Part shown: positions 13,133-24,615 of the stretch, piece by piece
How the letters are laid out: every line of letters begins with the position of its first letter
Position numbering within the stretch: position 1 is the first letter of the stretch
From: Beroe ovata
Lineage: Eukaryota; Ctenophora; Nuda; Beroida; Beroidae
Assembly: GCA_946803715.1 (NCBI GenBank)
Contig: CAMPET010000008.1
Span: 62,001-126,000, forward strand
DNA: 64,000 nucleotides
Reading direction: 5' to 3'
Translations under genes and position numbers: made by a program
The notes under the pieces: generated by a model
Database searches by the model: none
The model's input: the letters and a program-made list of their open reading frames with translations, nothing else
Told to the model about the DNA's origin: nothing

Positions 13133-13702
13133 ATCATGGCATTAACATAGATTAAGATATTTGCTTTGATAGCAGATAGGCGCGGCGACAATTGCAATTC
13201 TGTTGTTTTATAGGTCTTGTTAACTTGTTTACGTTTACAGTTTATACTATTCTATTTGTTGAATTTGCTTGCCCGGATGTCCATGTCATATTCTGGTCTC
13301 TGCATTTCTCTTGTTTCCACGTTGCGTGGCCTACTCAGTGAACTTGCCGGATGTTATCTGTCCAGGCCACTGTTTCTTGCGCGCGCGCCGCGCGCAAGAA
13401 ACAGCTTGGACAAATAACATCCGGCAACAGTGAACTGACATGAAAAGTCGAAGAAATAGGACCGGCCGGACTCCAAACCACGGAGACGCGCAGTGCAGCG
13501 CGCGCGGCGGAGCTGGAGTATTTGGGTCACACAGCGCGGGAACATGAACACTGCAATTGTTCTCACGTTGCGTGACCAAATCTGCCGCGCCGCGCGCGTG
13601 GCTATTCACGCTAGGAGCAAAATCCCGCCAGCTAAGGTACGGACGCGGAGCTTGATTCATTTAGACTAGATTCACTTAGTCGATCTAAATCTAAAATTAA
13701 GT
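13133..13702. repeat. First copy of a duplicated hairpin segment (left of N at 13703)
   Basis: This segment starts TACAGTTAAATCATGGCATT and ends ATCTAAAATTAAGT just before the N. It recurs at about 13736-14643 with small differences and extra insertions. Within it, 13347-13424 is a hairpin: CCGGATGTTATCTGTCCA is answered by TGGACAAATAACATCCGG around a GC-rich stem. An unmerged allele at the scaffold join is the simplest reading. Confidence 0.75.
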
Positions 13703-13735
13703 NTCGGCTGATTACGTAATATGTGAACGGTCCCT

Positions 13736-14643
13736 TACAGTTAAATTATGGCATTAACATAGATTAAGATATTTGCTTTGATAGGCGCGGCGACAATTCT
13801 GTTGTTTTATAGGTCTTGTTAACTTGTTTACGTTTACAGTTTATACTATTCTATTTGATGAATTTGCTTGCCCGGATGTCCATGTCATAATCATATTCTG
13901 GTCTCTGTTTCTCTTGTTTCCACGTTGCGTTGTCTGGCGATGCTAGACCGCTGATGCAAGCCGCGAAGCGGCTTGCGTCAGCAAGAATAAGTTTGCGCCG
14001 CGCGCGCGCAAAACGAAATTCTCGACAGGGTCTATCATCGATCGACAAACGTTGAACGTTGCGTGGCCTAATCAGTGAACTTGCCGGCGCGGATGTTATC
14101 TGTCCACTGTTTATGTTTCAGCAACAGAATTGTCGCGCGCAAGAAACATGAGTGGACAGATAACATCCGGCAACAGTGAACTGACATGAAAAGTTGAAGA
14201 AATAGGACCGGCCGGACTCCAAACCACGGAGACGCGCAGTGCAGTGTGCAGCGCGTGCGGAGCTGGAGTTTTTGGGTCACACAGCGCGGGAACATGAACA
14301 CTGCAGTTGCAGTCTGCACATGCAAATTGCAGCAGTGCAAGTGTTCATGTTCCCGCGCTGTGTGACTGCAATTGTTCTCACGTTGCGTGACCAAATCTGC
14401 CGCGCCGCGCGCGTGGCTATTTATTCACGCTATATAATTGGTTTTAATCCTATAGTTCTTTCAGTTCACTCAGAATACAGTTCACTGAACTTCGCGAAAC
14501 GAAGTTATCAACAGGGCCATGGTACTAGATAGTATTAGTAATTCCGCTAGGGGCAAAATCCCGCCAGCTAAGGTACGGACGCGGAGCTTGATTCATTTAG
14601 ACTATAAATAGATTCACTTAGTCGATCTAAATCTAAAATTAAG
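13736..14643. repeat. Second copy of the duplicated hairpin segment (right of N at 13703)
   Basis: Same order of landmarks as 13133-13702, ending in the same ATCTAAAATTAAGT. It differs by insertions, including the element at 13931-14056 and an expanded inverted repeat at 14276-14366 (GGTCACACAGCGCGGGAAC-type arms), absent or simpler in the first copy. Confidence 0.75.
13931..14056. mobile_element. Short insertion element with an empty-site counterpart
   Basis: About 126 bases (starts TGTCTGGCGATGC, contains a GC-alternating core and CAGGGTCTATC). It is flanked by two copies of CGTTGCGT (13923-13930 and 14057-14064). In the first copy of this segment the same place holds a single CGTTGCGT (about 13320-13327), so the two copies show filled and empty states. 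It carries no coding capacity. A relative lies at about 14759-14880. Confidence 0.7.
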
Positions 14644-14758
14644 TTGTAAGATTGTAGATTTCTCCGCGGAGAAAGAAGATCTAAGAAAGATCCGGGGAGA
14701 AAGAAGATCTAAGTAAGATCCGCGTAGAAAGAAGATCTAAGTCATAAGTGAATTTTGT

Positions 14759-14880
14759 CTTGCGATGCTAAACTGCTGATGCAAGCCATGCCATGAAGCA
14801 GCTTGTGTCAGCAGTCAGCAAGAATAAATTTGCGCCGCAAAACAAAATTCTCTACAGGGTCTATCATCGATCAACAAAGT
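14759..14880. mobile_element. Second member of the CAGGGTCTATC short-element family
   Basis: Resembles 13931-14056 base by base over most of its length (TTGCGATGCTA, GATGCAAGCC, CAGCAAGAATAA, CAGGGTCTATCATCGATC) but with its GC core decayed. AAGTGAAT occurs on both sides and is a possible 8-bp target duplication. Confidence 0.6.
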
Positions 14881-14951
14881 GAATCAATTCAATGTAGCTG
14901 CATCGTAAATCTGAAAGTACATTAGCCTGCAGCCCTGAGCACAAATTTAAG

Positions 14952-15052
14952 TTGTAGGATTTCACCCTACCCTTGCTGGCGGGATTTTATTTTTTTTATC
15001 GTCGGGGCGGATTGAAAATCGCGCGCACCGATGGTAGGGTAAAATCCTACAA
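14952..15052. mobile_element. MITE with TTGTAGGATTT inverted ends
   Basis: Non-autonomous element of about 101 bases. Its left end TTGTAGGATTTCACCCTACC is matched inversely by the right end GGTAGGGTAAAATCCTACAA. AAATTTAAG flanks both sides (943-951 and 15053-15061 by local coordinates 14943-14951), giving an 8-9-bp target duplication. Relatives occur at 56156-56268 (near identical), 22664-22744 and near 28.7 kb (decayed). An 8-bp duplication would suit a hAT-like transposase, but that is inference. Confidence 0.85.
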
Positions 15053-15199
15053 AAATTTAAGCATGTGCACAAATTTATGCTCAAATCAATCATGGCACTA
15101 TAGCAAGTGAACAAATGCAATTGTGTAATGTATATTTAAAAATCTATTCTATTAGAAATCTATTCATCGTCCATTTGATATAACATTTCCACATCTGAT

Positions 15200-15650
15200 G
15201 CCTCCCCTGAGATGTATGCATACCAGTTGGTATAATGGGAGCATGTTTTGGTTTGGCTAAAATTATCAGGTGGGACTATNTATGGGGGCTCACACCCCTG
15301 CTGTTATGATCTCTTGTCAGCATTGCATATGGACCATTGTCCGCCACATCAATGGAACTGTTGATTAGAAAGTATAGAGGAGTCTTGAATTTTTTCGCAT
15401 TCTGATTAAATCTGGACTCTGACATCTGGGGACTGCTACCCAACCCCTGCCATTTGATGTTATTAACTGTGATGTATGCATTACTAGGACCATGTTAAGC
15501 TACTTGATGGGAATTTTGATGTGATAAGACAGTGCTAAGTCTCAAGTCTTTTGGCACTTTGTTCAAGTTGGTGGCTCTGCATTCTGAGGGATACCACCCC
15601 CAGACCCCTGCAGTTGTGATGACATTTACTATACAGTGTTGATGACTTGG
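15200..15650. repeat. Degenerate repeat upstream of ubiquilin
   Basis: Three loosely similar blocks, each with a run like ACCCCTGC followed by a T/G-rich TGATG segment (near 15290, 15435 and 15605). They look like an old tandem or dispersed repeat. An N lies at 15280. No coding signal. Confidence 0.4.
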
Positions 15651-15991
15651 TGTTTTGTCTTAATTCAGTTTGTGGTGCTATGGGTACATGTTACAACTTA
15701 CAACCTAGTTTGCTCAGTGACTATAGAAATTGCATAAATGTTGAAAAACACATTTAAACAGAAATCCAGGCTCTGTCTAAATTGAGTGGATCATGTCCCT
15801 GGCCACGTCAAAGTTCCTAAATCCTGGTTAATTCTGGCCAGGTTAAATCATTCTTATCCCGGCCCTGACAAAATTTCATTCCCCCTGTCAACCACTGACC
15901 AAAACTCATCATGATATGTAACTTTATATTGAGATCTTGTGCTTGGATAGATTATATAATCCTAATCCTCCAATCATTTGTCAGCAGTGGT

Positions 15992-18900
15992 ATGGAAACA
16001 AGGGAAGGTCCACAGCTCATCACTGTCCATATAAAAACACCTAAAAATAAAGAAGCTGTTCAGACTGCTCCAGATGCTACTGTGAAACAGTTCAAAGATC
16101 TTGTCAGTCAAAAATTCAATGCTCAACCTGACAAGATTTGCTTAATATTCAGTGGGAAAATCCTTAAAGATGAGGAAACCCTTGATAAACTTGATATCAG
16201 AGATGGGCTGACGGTAAGCTTAGAATACCTTTCCTAAGTGCACATCTTTTATATTAATGGTTTTCTCACACAAAACATTTCACTCTCAGAGGAATGTGAT
16301 ATTATCACCTCTTCCCTCATATTTTCAGGTTCACTTGGTGATAAAAAACAACAAAGAACCAACCCAACAGCCAAAATCTACTGAGCAGTCTCCATCTGTT
16401 ACACCAACTACATCAACCCAAGCCCCTCCCCCACTTGCTTCTGGTGGTTTAGGTGGTTTGGCTGGTCTTTCTTCACTATCATCTCAGAATCCACAAGTCT
16501 TTGAACAAGCTCAACAACACCTTCTTCAAAATCCTGAACTTATGTCACAATTGATGAACAGCCCAGCTGTTCAAGGACTCATGAGCAACCCAGATATTTT
16601 CAGGGAATTCTTTCTCAACAATTCTCAAGTGAGCTTTCAATGCTTCACACATAATTATTATATATCCCCTTACCTATAATTATGATCGACTTAATTAATC
16701 TGGTGTCAAAGTTGGCATCAGATTTTGACTTTCAAAATGTGTAAATCAAATGGTGGTCAAAAGTAAGTGCTTCTGAGCAAATATATAGCAGCATTTTAGT
16801 AAGAATAATTCAAATTAGGAAATAAACATTGTCAATGCATTCATTTCATTCGATGTTGACTAACTGGCTAACTGTTCCAGATGCAAGGGGTACTGGAACG
16901 GAATCCAGAAATTGGACATGTACTGAACAACCCCCAACTAATGAGACAGGCTATGGATATTGCAAGAAACCCAGCTCTAATGCAGGAAATGATGCGAAAC
17001 CAGGATGTGGCTTTAAGAAATATTGAATCACTTCCGGGTGAGCTGGAATTCTGCAAGTGTATGACTCAAATGCACCTGCATTGCAGAGGCGTGCCGTGGG
17101 GGTGTTGGGGTGTCCATGTACACCCCACTGTTGGCAAAGAAAATGAGAAAATTTCTGGTAAAGGAAAATATTTCGGATTTTTATTGCCAATAACGGGACG
17201 CGACGCTGCTCATGCCGCGCCGCGCATTTTCTGCCTGAAATTGTGAATTAAAAAAATTCGTGAAATAACTTTATGCGCATCTCAACGCTGATTGGTTGAG
17301 AAAAACGCGCATTTACGCGCGCGCGCGGCTCAAACACCCCAATGTACTGTTAAATTGCAATGCTCCCTTGGCGTGCCGTGAAATCGGGGCGCCTACTGTA
17401 TTTTAATTGCGCTGGGGTGTACGATACACCCCAGATCGATATGAGTCATATTATGTATACGTGTCATTTCATCATTTCGTTTCGTTGATTTGGCGTGAAT
17501 GCTTGTTGATGGTCGATTATAAACTCTGTGCTAAGGTCCATATTGAGTTTAGGAGAGTTGATATTGCGGCAATTGCTTCACTTTTACATGTGCTATTGCC
17601 TATTTTAAATAAGTGCAGGATACGAATCAGTGATTCCAATCACTCACTCTCATCTTCACTTGCCCTCGTCTTATGACTTATCTAATAAGTAACCATGATC
17701 ATGAATATTGAATTATTCCACCAGTAGACAGCTATAATAGGAGACTGAAAATGCTCATCTCTGCCCTTTGGAGTGCTTTCTTTTTGCAGCAAAATGACTT
17801 GAATCGATGATTTCTGTGTGTTCAGGCATTCTCTGGCTTGGACTTTCCAAAATCTTCGCCTGCGGCGCTAAGCCTCTGGCAGTTGGGGGGCCTGCCCCCC
17901 AAACCCCCTGAGTCACTCGATTACCGTACACCCCAATTTCCTAAATTACAAATCCACCGCACGCCTCTGCTGCATTGAAGTGTTCCACGCACTTCAAGGA
18001 ACAAGGAAAATTTTGGAAGCATTCTGGGGAATATTCTATGAGCACCATAACACCCCTATGCCAACCTAGGTGGTTACAGTGCCCTGAGACGGTTGTACAG
18101 TGAAGTACAGGAGCCCATGATAAGTGCTGCTCAAGAGACATTCCAGCCAGCTGGACAGGAATCAGCTAACCCATTTGCAGGACTCTTCCCATCCACTACA
18201 CAGTCCCAACAGCCTGCTGCCCCATCACGACCCACCAACACTGGAAGTGAAACGACCAACCCTCTCCCCAATCCGTGGGCACCGCCCACCTCCACCCCTT
18301 CTCAACCTCCAACATCCACTGCATCTCCTGCTGGTAGGTGCCCCGGAAAACGATAATCTGGATAATGGGCAATGGGCAATGGTCAATTTAAAAAATTAAC
18401 ATCCATCACTTTTAGCAGGGCAGCAATCCCTGCAAGGACTGTTCCAGAGCCCTGGTCTGCAGCACTTGATGAGACAAATGCAGGAGAATCCTCAACTCCT
18501 CCAAAATGCCATGCAGATGCCTCAAATGCAAGAGATGATGCACCAGTTCTCAACTAACCCTGAACTGATGAACCTGCTCATAACAAGCAATCCTCTCTTG
18601 GCAAACGACCAGAATCTTGCTAACCAGATCAGAGGACAGCTCCCACTGATCATGAACCAGATGCAGAACCCAGAGTTCCAGTCTGCAATGACCAATCCTG
18701 AGGTGATTAGACGGATCACTTCACTCTTAGCACACGCATTTATCCAGTAAAGCATGTTAGTAACATCACGTTTCCCTAGGTATTGTCAGCCATGATGCAG
18801 ATACAGCAAGGGATGCAGCGGCTTACCAATGCAGCACCAGGCCTCCTCCCTGGGATGGGAATCAACACTGGGGCTGCAGGGAATGTGAGAGCTCCCCCGG

Positions 18901-19883
18901 CTACCACCCAGAACAGTGCTTACAACATGCAGAACCTCATGTCACAGGTATTGAGTTCCGCGCCACGGGGATGCGGCTGATCACTGACTTAGGGCCCACT
19001 TAGTGACCTTTTGATCAGCACTTCCACCTAATATACTGGCATAAGACAATAGCGTGACTGACATGACTGACATGACGCAGGTAGCACGTTGCTGCGTGAT
19101 ACCCCTAACAATGCCCTATTATCAGATGGTGAACAGTCTCAACACCCCTGGAGGGGTAGGAGGAGGAGGAGGAAGTGGGGGAGGTGGAACCACAAGACCC
19201 CCCAATCCTGAGGTTGCTTTCCAAGCTCAACTCCAACAGCTCACACAGGTACGGCTAATCTGATGGGCCATGGTTCAATTTAGACTTGATGCAATTACGT
19301 CAGTTCGTGAACTGTAACAACTAATAGATCAACACTCAATAGAGGGGTTATTTTCAAGAGTCGCATAGTAACTTAGGGGTCATCAATAAATTACGTTCGC
19401 ATTTTCCCCTGATTTTTAGACCCCATCCCCCCTATGTTCGCCCTTGTTACAAATTCACAAACCCCGCTCACCCCATAATTTTCGAACGTAATTTATGGAT
19501 GGCCCCTTAGAATTTGAAGGAAATATCTAGTAATCCTTTGGTTGCGAACTCAGGCAATTGAAACAGTAGTTAATCTTTAATTTATAACAATAGTTTCAAT
19601 GTACAACATCAGCTTCAGTTACCTCAAATTCGATTGTAATAAGACATTTTGATAAGTTTTAAACCAGAAATTTCCTTCACTAACTAACTTCATAACTAAC
19701 TTCCTTCATAACTAATAGATCGAATACACTGTGCAGTGTGATCAATGACTTAATCTGATCACCGAATTTTCCCAGATGGGTTTTGTTGATGCTCATGCCA
19801 ATCTGCAAGCTCTTATCTCCACTAATGGAGACCTCAACTCTGCTATTGAACGTCTGCTTCAGCAGCGTGATCAGACAACATGA
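15992..19883 (+). CDS. UBQLN: Ubiquilin (UBL-UBA proteasome shuttle)
   Basis: Cytosolic shuttle and chaperone that carries ubiquitylated or mislocalised membrane proteins to the proteasome. Eight exons: 15992-16213, 16329-16628, 16881-17037, 18070-18333, 18416-18702, 18780-18947, 19126-19248 and 19776-19883, giving 542 residues. The N-terminal ubiquitin-like domain (about residues 8-80) includes [14 protein letters not shown]1-type Met/Gln/Asn-Pro repeats follow ([15 protein letters not shown]; later [13 protein letters not shown]). A conserved [17 protein letters not shown] segment opens exon 4. A Pro/Ser/Thr linker with PNPWAPP, a Gly-rich linker in exon 7 and a C-terminal UBA domain (last about 40 residues, with IERLLQQ) complete it. 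Intron 3 hosts an 888-bp insertion element, and intron 7 a small one. The architecture and length match animal ubiquilins. Confidence 0.96.
17083..17970. mobile_element. 888-bp non-autonomous transposon in ubiquilin intron 3
   Basis: The ends are inverted: GCAGAGGCGTGCCGTGG at the left, and CCACCGCACGCCTCTGC at the right. TGCATT flanks it directly on both sides (17077-17082 and 17971-17976), a 6-bp target duplication. Internally it has GGGGTGT/ACACCCC motifs repeated near both ends and a C-rich, G-rich hairpin near 17890. The longest internal frame (17407-17676) shows no transposase motif, so it is probably non-autonomous. Confidence 0.8.
19373..19509. mobile_element. Short MITE in ubiquilin intron 7
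   Basis: About 137 bases with inverted ends of about 27 bases: TTAGGGGTCATCAATAAATT at the left is answered by AATTTATGGATGGCCCCTTA at the right, with TACGTTCG and CGAACGTA inside. No obvious target duplication beyond TTA/TA. Confidence 0.75.
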
Positions 19884-20249
19884 TATGGTCGTAACTTGCC
19901 AGGACGATTCAAAACCACGTGCCGTGATACACGTGGCTGGATGATAATCACGTGTCAAGGAAAACTATTCACGTTTTGCTATGGTAATGTGATAGAATAA
20001 CAGACACGACGCCCAGATTGATCTTTCGGGCTTGATATTAATTTTTAACAATTTAATATTGAGGCTGAATTTATGGATGATATAATCGAATTAGTGATAA
20101 TATTTAAGTCTTTATTCGAAATAAGTTGACACTTGTTAAACTTAAAATTCTGTTGAAATTGACTGAAAAGATCAATATATGTATCTTCAAAACTTGGAAT
20201 ATTTCCTAAGTAATTTGTAATCAACAAGTCTGTGTTGAGAATGTGTCTA

Positions 20250-20781
20250 CCTGTTAGCAAATGATGATAGTTGTATTCTCGTGCTAATAATTTCTTGAGC
20301 CTGATTCTTGTTCACTTTCATTCAGCTTTAAAGCATGAAATGATCAGTTATTCTGAAATGATCTGTCTATTATGATATCTCTGGGGACTGCTCATACATT
20401 GGGTATATTGACGTTTTACATCATATTGGGGGGGATGCAACGTGCATTAATGTCAGTATTTGGAAAAATCCCAAAACTGACATTGACATTAATGCACATT
20501 AATGCACATTAATGCACATTATTGCACATTAATGCACATTAATGCACATAAATTGAACTAATTTGTACCACTTTTTGACCTTTTGTTCCACNCCTGTTAG
20601 CAAATGATGATAGTTGTATTCTCGTACTAATAATTTCTTGAGCCTGATTCTTGTTCACTTTCATTCAGCTTTAAAGCATGAAATTATCTGTTATTCTGAA
20701 ATGATCTGTCTAATGTCTATTATTAAAACTCTGGGGACTGCTCATACATTGGGTATATTGACGTATTACATCATATTAGTA
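20250..20781. repeat. Duplicated 180-bp segment flanking an N
   Basis: 20250-20429 and 20593-20781 share CTGTTAGCAAATGATGATAG through GGGTATATTGACGT with few differences. The N at 20592 sits immediately before the second copy. This is probably two alleles at an imperfect join. Confidence 0.75.
20491..20550. repeat. 10-bp tandem repeat AATGCACATT x6
   Basis: Six consecutive units of AATGCACATT, one with a single change (ATTGCACATT) and the last ending ATA. The reverse-complement motif GTGCATTAATG lies about 50 bases upstream. Confidence 0.85.
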
Positions 20782-21597
20782 AATGAATATCTCATCTCCT
20801 GAGTGCTGATTGTTTGATTTGGAATGATGTAATGCTGAACCTCACAATATAATGTTGTTCCTACTTTCTTATATGATGTGATTTGGAAGTTTATCAGAAG
20901 TCATGATTTGAAAGATGTTATTAATCTCAAACAACACGACCCTTCTACACATAAACAATTATACTGTGAATGTCATATTGGTTGTTATCAAAATCTAGCA
21001 ATATTATAGTCACGGGAGCATCACTTTGTAGTATGAAGCTAATATGTTATATATGTATTCGTTATAAATTCAATGTTGTTTGGGTACCGGTAATTCATAA
21101 TCGAGGTTTTTTGGGCGCACCAACTCTGTTAGAAATAGGGACATGGCAAGAGATTTTTTTCCAAGGGTATTTTTCCAAGGGTATTAAATGATTTGTATCT
21201 TTGTCGATATTCTAAAATGTTAAAAATGGGACTACGGTATCTCAATTTATTTTATTGTGCAGTGAAGTTACTCCTCCCTTTTCATCTTGAAACGTGACAA
21301 TTTTGTAATGAATGAGTAGTTTATTGAGCAATAGTAACTGATGATAGTAAATTTTCCAATTAGGGATATCACATGTTTCGCGTGATTTAAAAACTGAGTG
21401 TGGTCGTATTGCTTCACGTTGAGTGTCTTGGAACTTTTCATCCACTCAATATTGCTGATTGATATAATTGCGATGTCAAATGTATTAGTATAACGATGAT
21501 TCTGTTCTGGTTAAGTTACCCCTGACACTCTTTATTCTGAAAACGCAAATGAAAATCCTAGTAATTTCATAGCAAGTACCTGATCCAACAGACAGCT

Positions 21598-21957
21598 ATG
21601 GATGTCTCTGAACGTGTTGAAATTCAAATAGCGGCTGATTGCGGCTGCAAGCCGTTAGAGGAAAGATTGGCCGCTTGCCAGCGCTCAGGGTCTGCAGCTG
21701 ACTGCAGCAAGGAGATGCGACTGCTGTCCAAGTGTCGAATCATGATTCGTGAACCACTTGGACCCCTCAAACCGTCAAAGCGACGGAACCAAACAGCTGG
21801 ACTGCAATCTGATGTCGCTGACTGCTCAGCACCTCTCCGAGCTGTCAAACAATGCATGGACAAACGACACGACGTTCGTTTCTGTGCTGGTCAACTGGAG
21901 GACTTCAAAACGTGCAAAATGATGCTACAGAATAAACAGAATGCTAGCAATGGTTGA
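21598..21957 (+). CDS. CHCHD5: CHCHD5-like protein with two twin-CX9C units
   Basis: Small intermembrane-space type protein expected to be imported and oxidised by the MIA40 pathway. Single exon, 119 residues. Four CX9C motifs form two twin units: CKPLEERLAAC and CSKEMRLLSKC near residues 17-46, and CSAPLRAVKQC and CAGQLEDFKTC near residues 79-109. Two twin-CX9C units are characteristic of CHCHD5; most family members have one. There is no N-terminal presequence, as expected for MIA40 substrates. The exact role of CHCHD5 is not established. An upstream non-coding exon cannot be excluded. Confidence 0.82.
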   Translation: MDVSERVEIQIAADCGCKPLEERLAACQRSGSAADCSKEMRLLSKCRIMIREPLGPLKPSKRRNQTAGLQSDVADCSAPLRAVKQCMDKRHDVRFCAGQLEDFKTCKMMLQNKQNASNG

Positions 21958-24218
21958 TGGACACGTGACTTTCATTAGCAGATATTGTGAATAGATTTGT
22001 GAATTTTGTTCTTCACTTCCATGGCAATGAGAACTTGAGCAGTAGCTCCTGTGAGTGGTGACCACATTTAAACGTCTTTCTCTAGCAAAATCTACGCGCA
22101 TCATTGAGTTACTTCAGGTACTAGCAAAATTTGCAATATATGACTTACAAACGTCCTTGATGTCGAATTTCTACTGCGCGGCTCTATAATATTAATTAAT
22201 CAATCTTAAATCAGTGGCACATTAGATATTGGATATGCGAAATGAGATTTATGATTTTGTGATCATTACTTGATCAACATGTAATATGAGTGAACTTTTC
22301 TTCACTATCACAATTATTCTTGCTGATTGCTTGAAAAAGCCTTATTTTATTTAAGAACCATTCATGAACTGACTTATTGACGGTTAGAATCCTGCTTCAT
22401 TTCTGTGCTGCGCTCGATCGCGGCGTTGGCATGCGTCTCAGCTCAGCAAGGAGTCGCACTGCACTCGCAGCATGCAGTTAACGATAAACCGTAACTCCAA
22501 TCCGACATCCCGCTGCATTGCGACAGGCAGTGTTCAGTCCCAGATTTCTACGTCAAGCCACATTTGAAATTAATTCAACTCAGGTTTCCAACGGCGTTGT
22601 TCAGGTCAAGCCATGTCGCGTCGCTCAGTCACGTACCGAACATGATGCCGAGTTGGTTGATCACTCCCTACCCTCACTGGGGGGATTTAATACCGGGTGG
22701 AATGAAAATTTTGTGGTGCCAACGGTAGGGAAAACACTACAAAATGCCGAGTTCCATATGACCATCTATAAATACGTACGTGCGCGCGTCACAAGATTTT
22801 TCTCGCGCGCATAACCAACAAGTTTGATCAGATCGCGCGTTACATGAAACACATGTAACGTGTAAATACACGTTAGAACAGCATTTTTCTAAGATTTCGC
22901 ATAGATGCTTCAGATGATTGAACATTGTAGACAGAGATACAAAGTCAATTGAATCAAACCCACACACTATTTCACCACAAATCTACTGACAGTTTCAAGA
23001 CATTATAGTCTCTTCTTCAGGATCTCCACAAAGTGTGGCCCTCGCTTCTCAAAATTGATTGTAATAAGTAGTGTTGATAAATTTGAAAACTCATAGATAG
23101 AATAGTTTCTAAGAATGGAATGAGAGTCTGGGAATCAATCGTTCAAGGAAATATTCTGCATGGATTCCATCGAATATTGTTTCTGAGAATTTAGACGGTA
23201 TAGTGCTGCATGGTGGTGCACGGATTTGAAGTATTTGTGACAAGCTTGGCTTATCACACTGTGCTAACGTGCTATTGTTAGCATTTAGCTTGCGCAGCTC
23301 AGTTTCATTTGAAGAATTTTATTGCAGTAAATTTGAATTGTCAGATGATTTGTGGGGATGTTGCATGAAAAGTTAGGATTGAAATCAACTCTCCCGATGA
23401 GCGTAGATGAAAAATATAGAGAAACTAACACCACATACACTAAAAACTTTTAACTCGCTAACTTCATACTGATCAAAAAAATCTGTGCTGTCAAAATGAA
23501 TAAATATGAAAATAAAAACCTCATTATTTCATTAGTAACAAAACTATCAGATCAAAGAGATCTCCGATACATGTGTTACAACAATCTCGAATCAGAATTT
23601 TGATTGCAAAAGTGGATTGTCCATCTTCATAAACCGTTGGATTCCGATATGCGGAAATCTCTCTGATTGAATGTGGATAAAGTTACATTTATGGAACTAC
23701 CACTAATATCGGACTATAACGTGTCCTATCATCCCAAAACAGGATCAATAACACCGTACTCCTTTATAATATCTTCAGTTATCGTGAGTTACGGTGCGTG
23801 TAGGAGATGGGTTTCAAGCAGTTGGAAGATCGGGCCGAATCTGTACGAGCCACAGTAAATATTTTCTGATAAACCTTCACCAACCTGCAAAGGTAGCCGT
23901 GAGAGGGCGTGTCTATTATACGCTAAATTCTCACTACTTGGTTTCGTGCTAATAATGAGTACTGAGTAGTGCATTTTATTAATTGTTCAGTCGCGATGGA
24001 TAAAGTAATACCGTGACAAAACAGCTGAAACCAACGAAGTCGATTTCTTTGAAATCTTTTACTCAACCAGAGACACAGAAACACACACACACACAATGTA
24101 CATTGTACGGGTTACACACCTACACAGAACACACACAAACACATACACATTACACAAGCACTATACACATACACTATACAGTATACACATAGTAACTGAA
24201 TGATCGGATCACCGTTTA
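21958..24218. other. Gene-poor stretch between CHCHD5 and the Tudor gene
   Basis: No exon recognised on either strand. I looked here for MBD, pre-SET or SET coding sequence that should follow a SETDB1 Tudor module and saw none. It contains a decayed MITE (22664-22744) and the start of a CA-rich microsatellite region. Confidence 0.5.
22664..22744. mobile_element. Decayed copy of the TTGTAGGATTT MITE family
   Basis: CCCTACCCTCACTGGGGGGA near the left end and ACGGTAGGG...CACTACAAA at the right mirror the family ends seen at 14952 and 56156, but the outer left terminus is eroded. Confidence 0.55.
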
Positions 24219-24360
24219 TTAGTCGCATAACTGATACTCATTAACTTTGTCGTAGAGACCATTTTCAAAATCAATCAGTTCTATACACATATACACATAC
24301 ACACATACCTACAGACACCCACAAACACCCACAAACACACGAACGCAAGCACATGCAGAA
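24083..24360. repeat. CA-rich microsatellite cluster
   Basis: Broken runs of ACAC with ACATAC and ACACCC variants on the plus strand, interrupted by about 100 unique bases (24190-24285) that include the candidate last Tudor exon. Confidence 0.7.
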
Positions 24361-24615
24361 ACGATTTCATTTCTATGATGCATTGGAATAACACAATAGG
24401 TACGTGTTACTGTATATCAATTATCAAACGATAAAACTAATTCAACCATTAACTGCAGCTCATCCTAACACTTTATTATTATTATAATGTGCAATTATAA
24501 TGTGTAATTCAATCTAAGTATACTGAACTAAATCAGCTATCTGCTATAGTTTATCATACTCCATCTATAATCATTATACAGCTAAATATGTCTAATATAC
24601 GAAAAGCATATCTAC

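Larger units (their letters stand above)
12816..15991. other. Repeat-rich intergenic region between MCAT and ubiquilin
   Basis: No credible gene. The region holds two copies of a hairpin-bearing segment around an N at 13703, at least three short insertion elements, CG/GC alternations, and a degenerate repeat at about 15.2-15.65 kb just upstream of ubiquilin. The open frames here are short and fall in repeats. Confidence 0.6.
19884..21597. other. Intergenic region ubiquilin to CHCHD5-like gene
   Basis: AT-rich. It holds a 180-bp segment present twice around the N at 20592 (20250-20429 and 20593-20781), a 10-bp tandem repeat, and no convincing exon. Confidence 0.5.

Noticed and set aside
13331-14532. 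Several overlapping open frames of 65-109 codons
   Set aside because: All lie in GC-rich hairpin repeats and are present on both strands, as expected of inverted repeats.
17407-17676. Possible transposase frame inside the ubiquilin intron element
   Set aside because: 89 codons, no DDE-type or zinc-finger motif visible.
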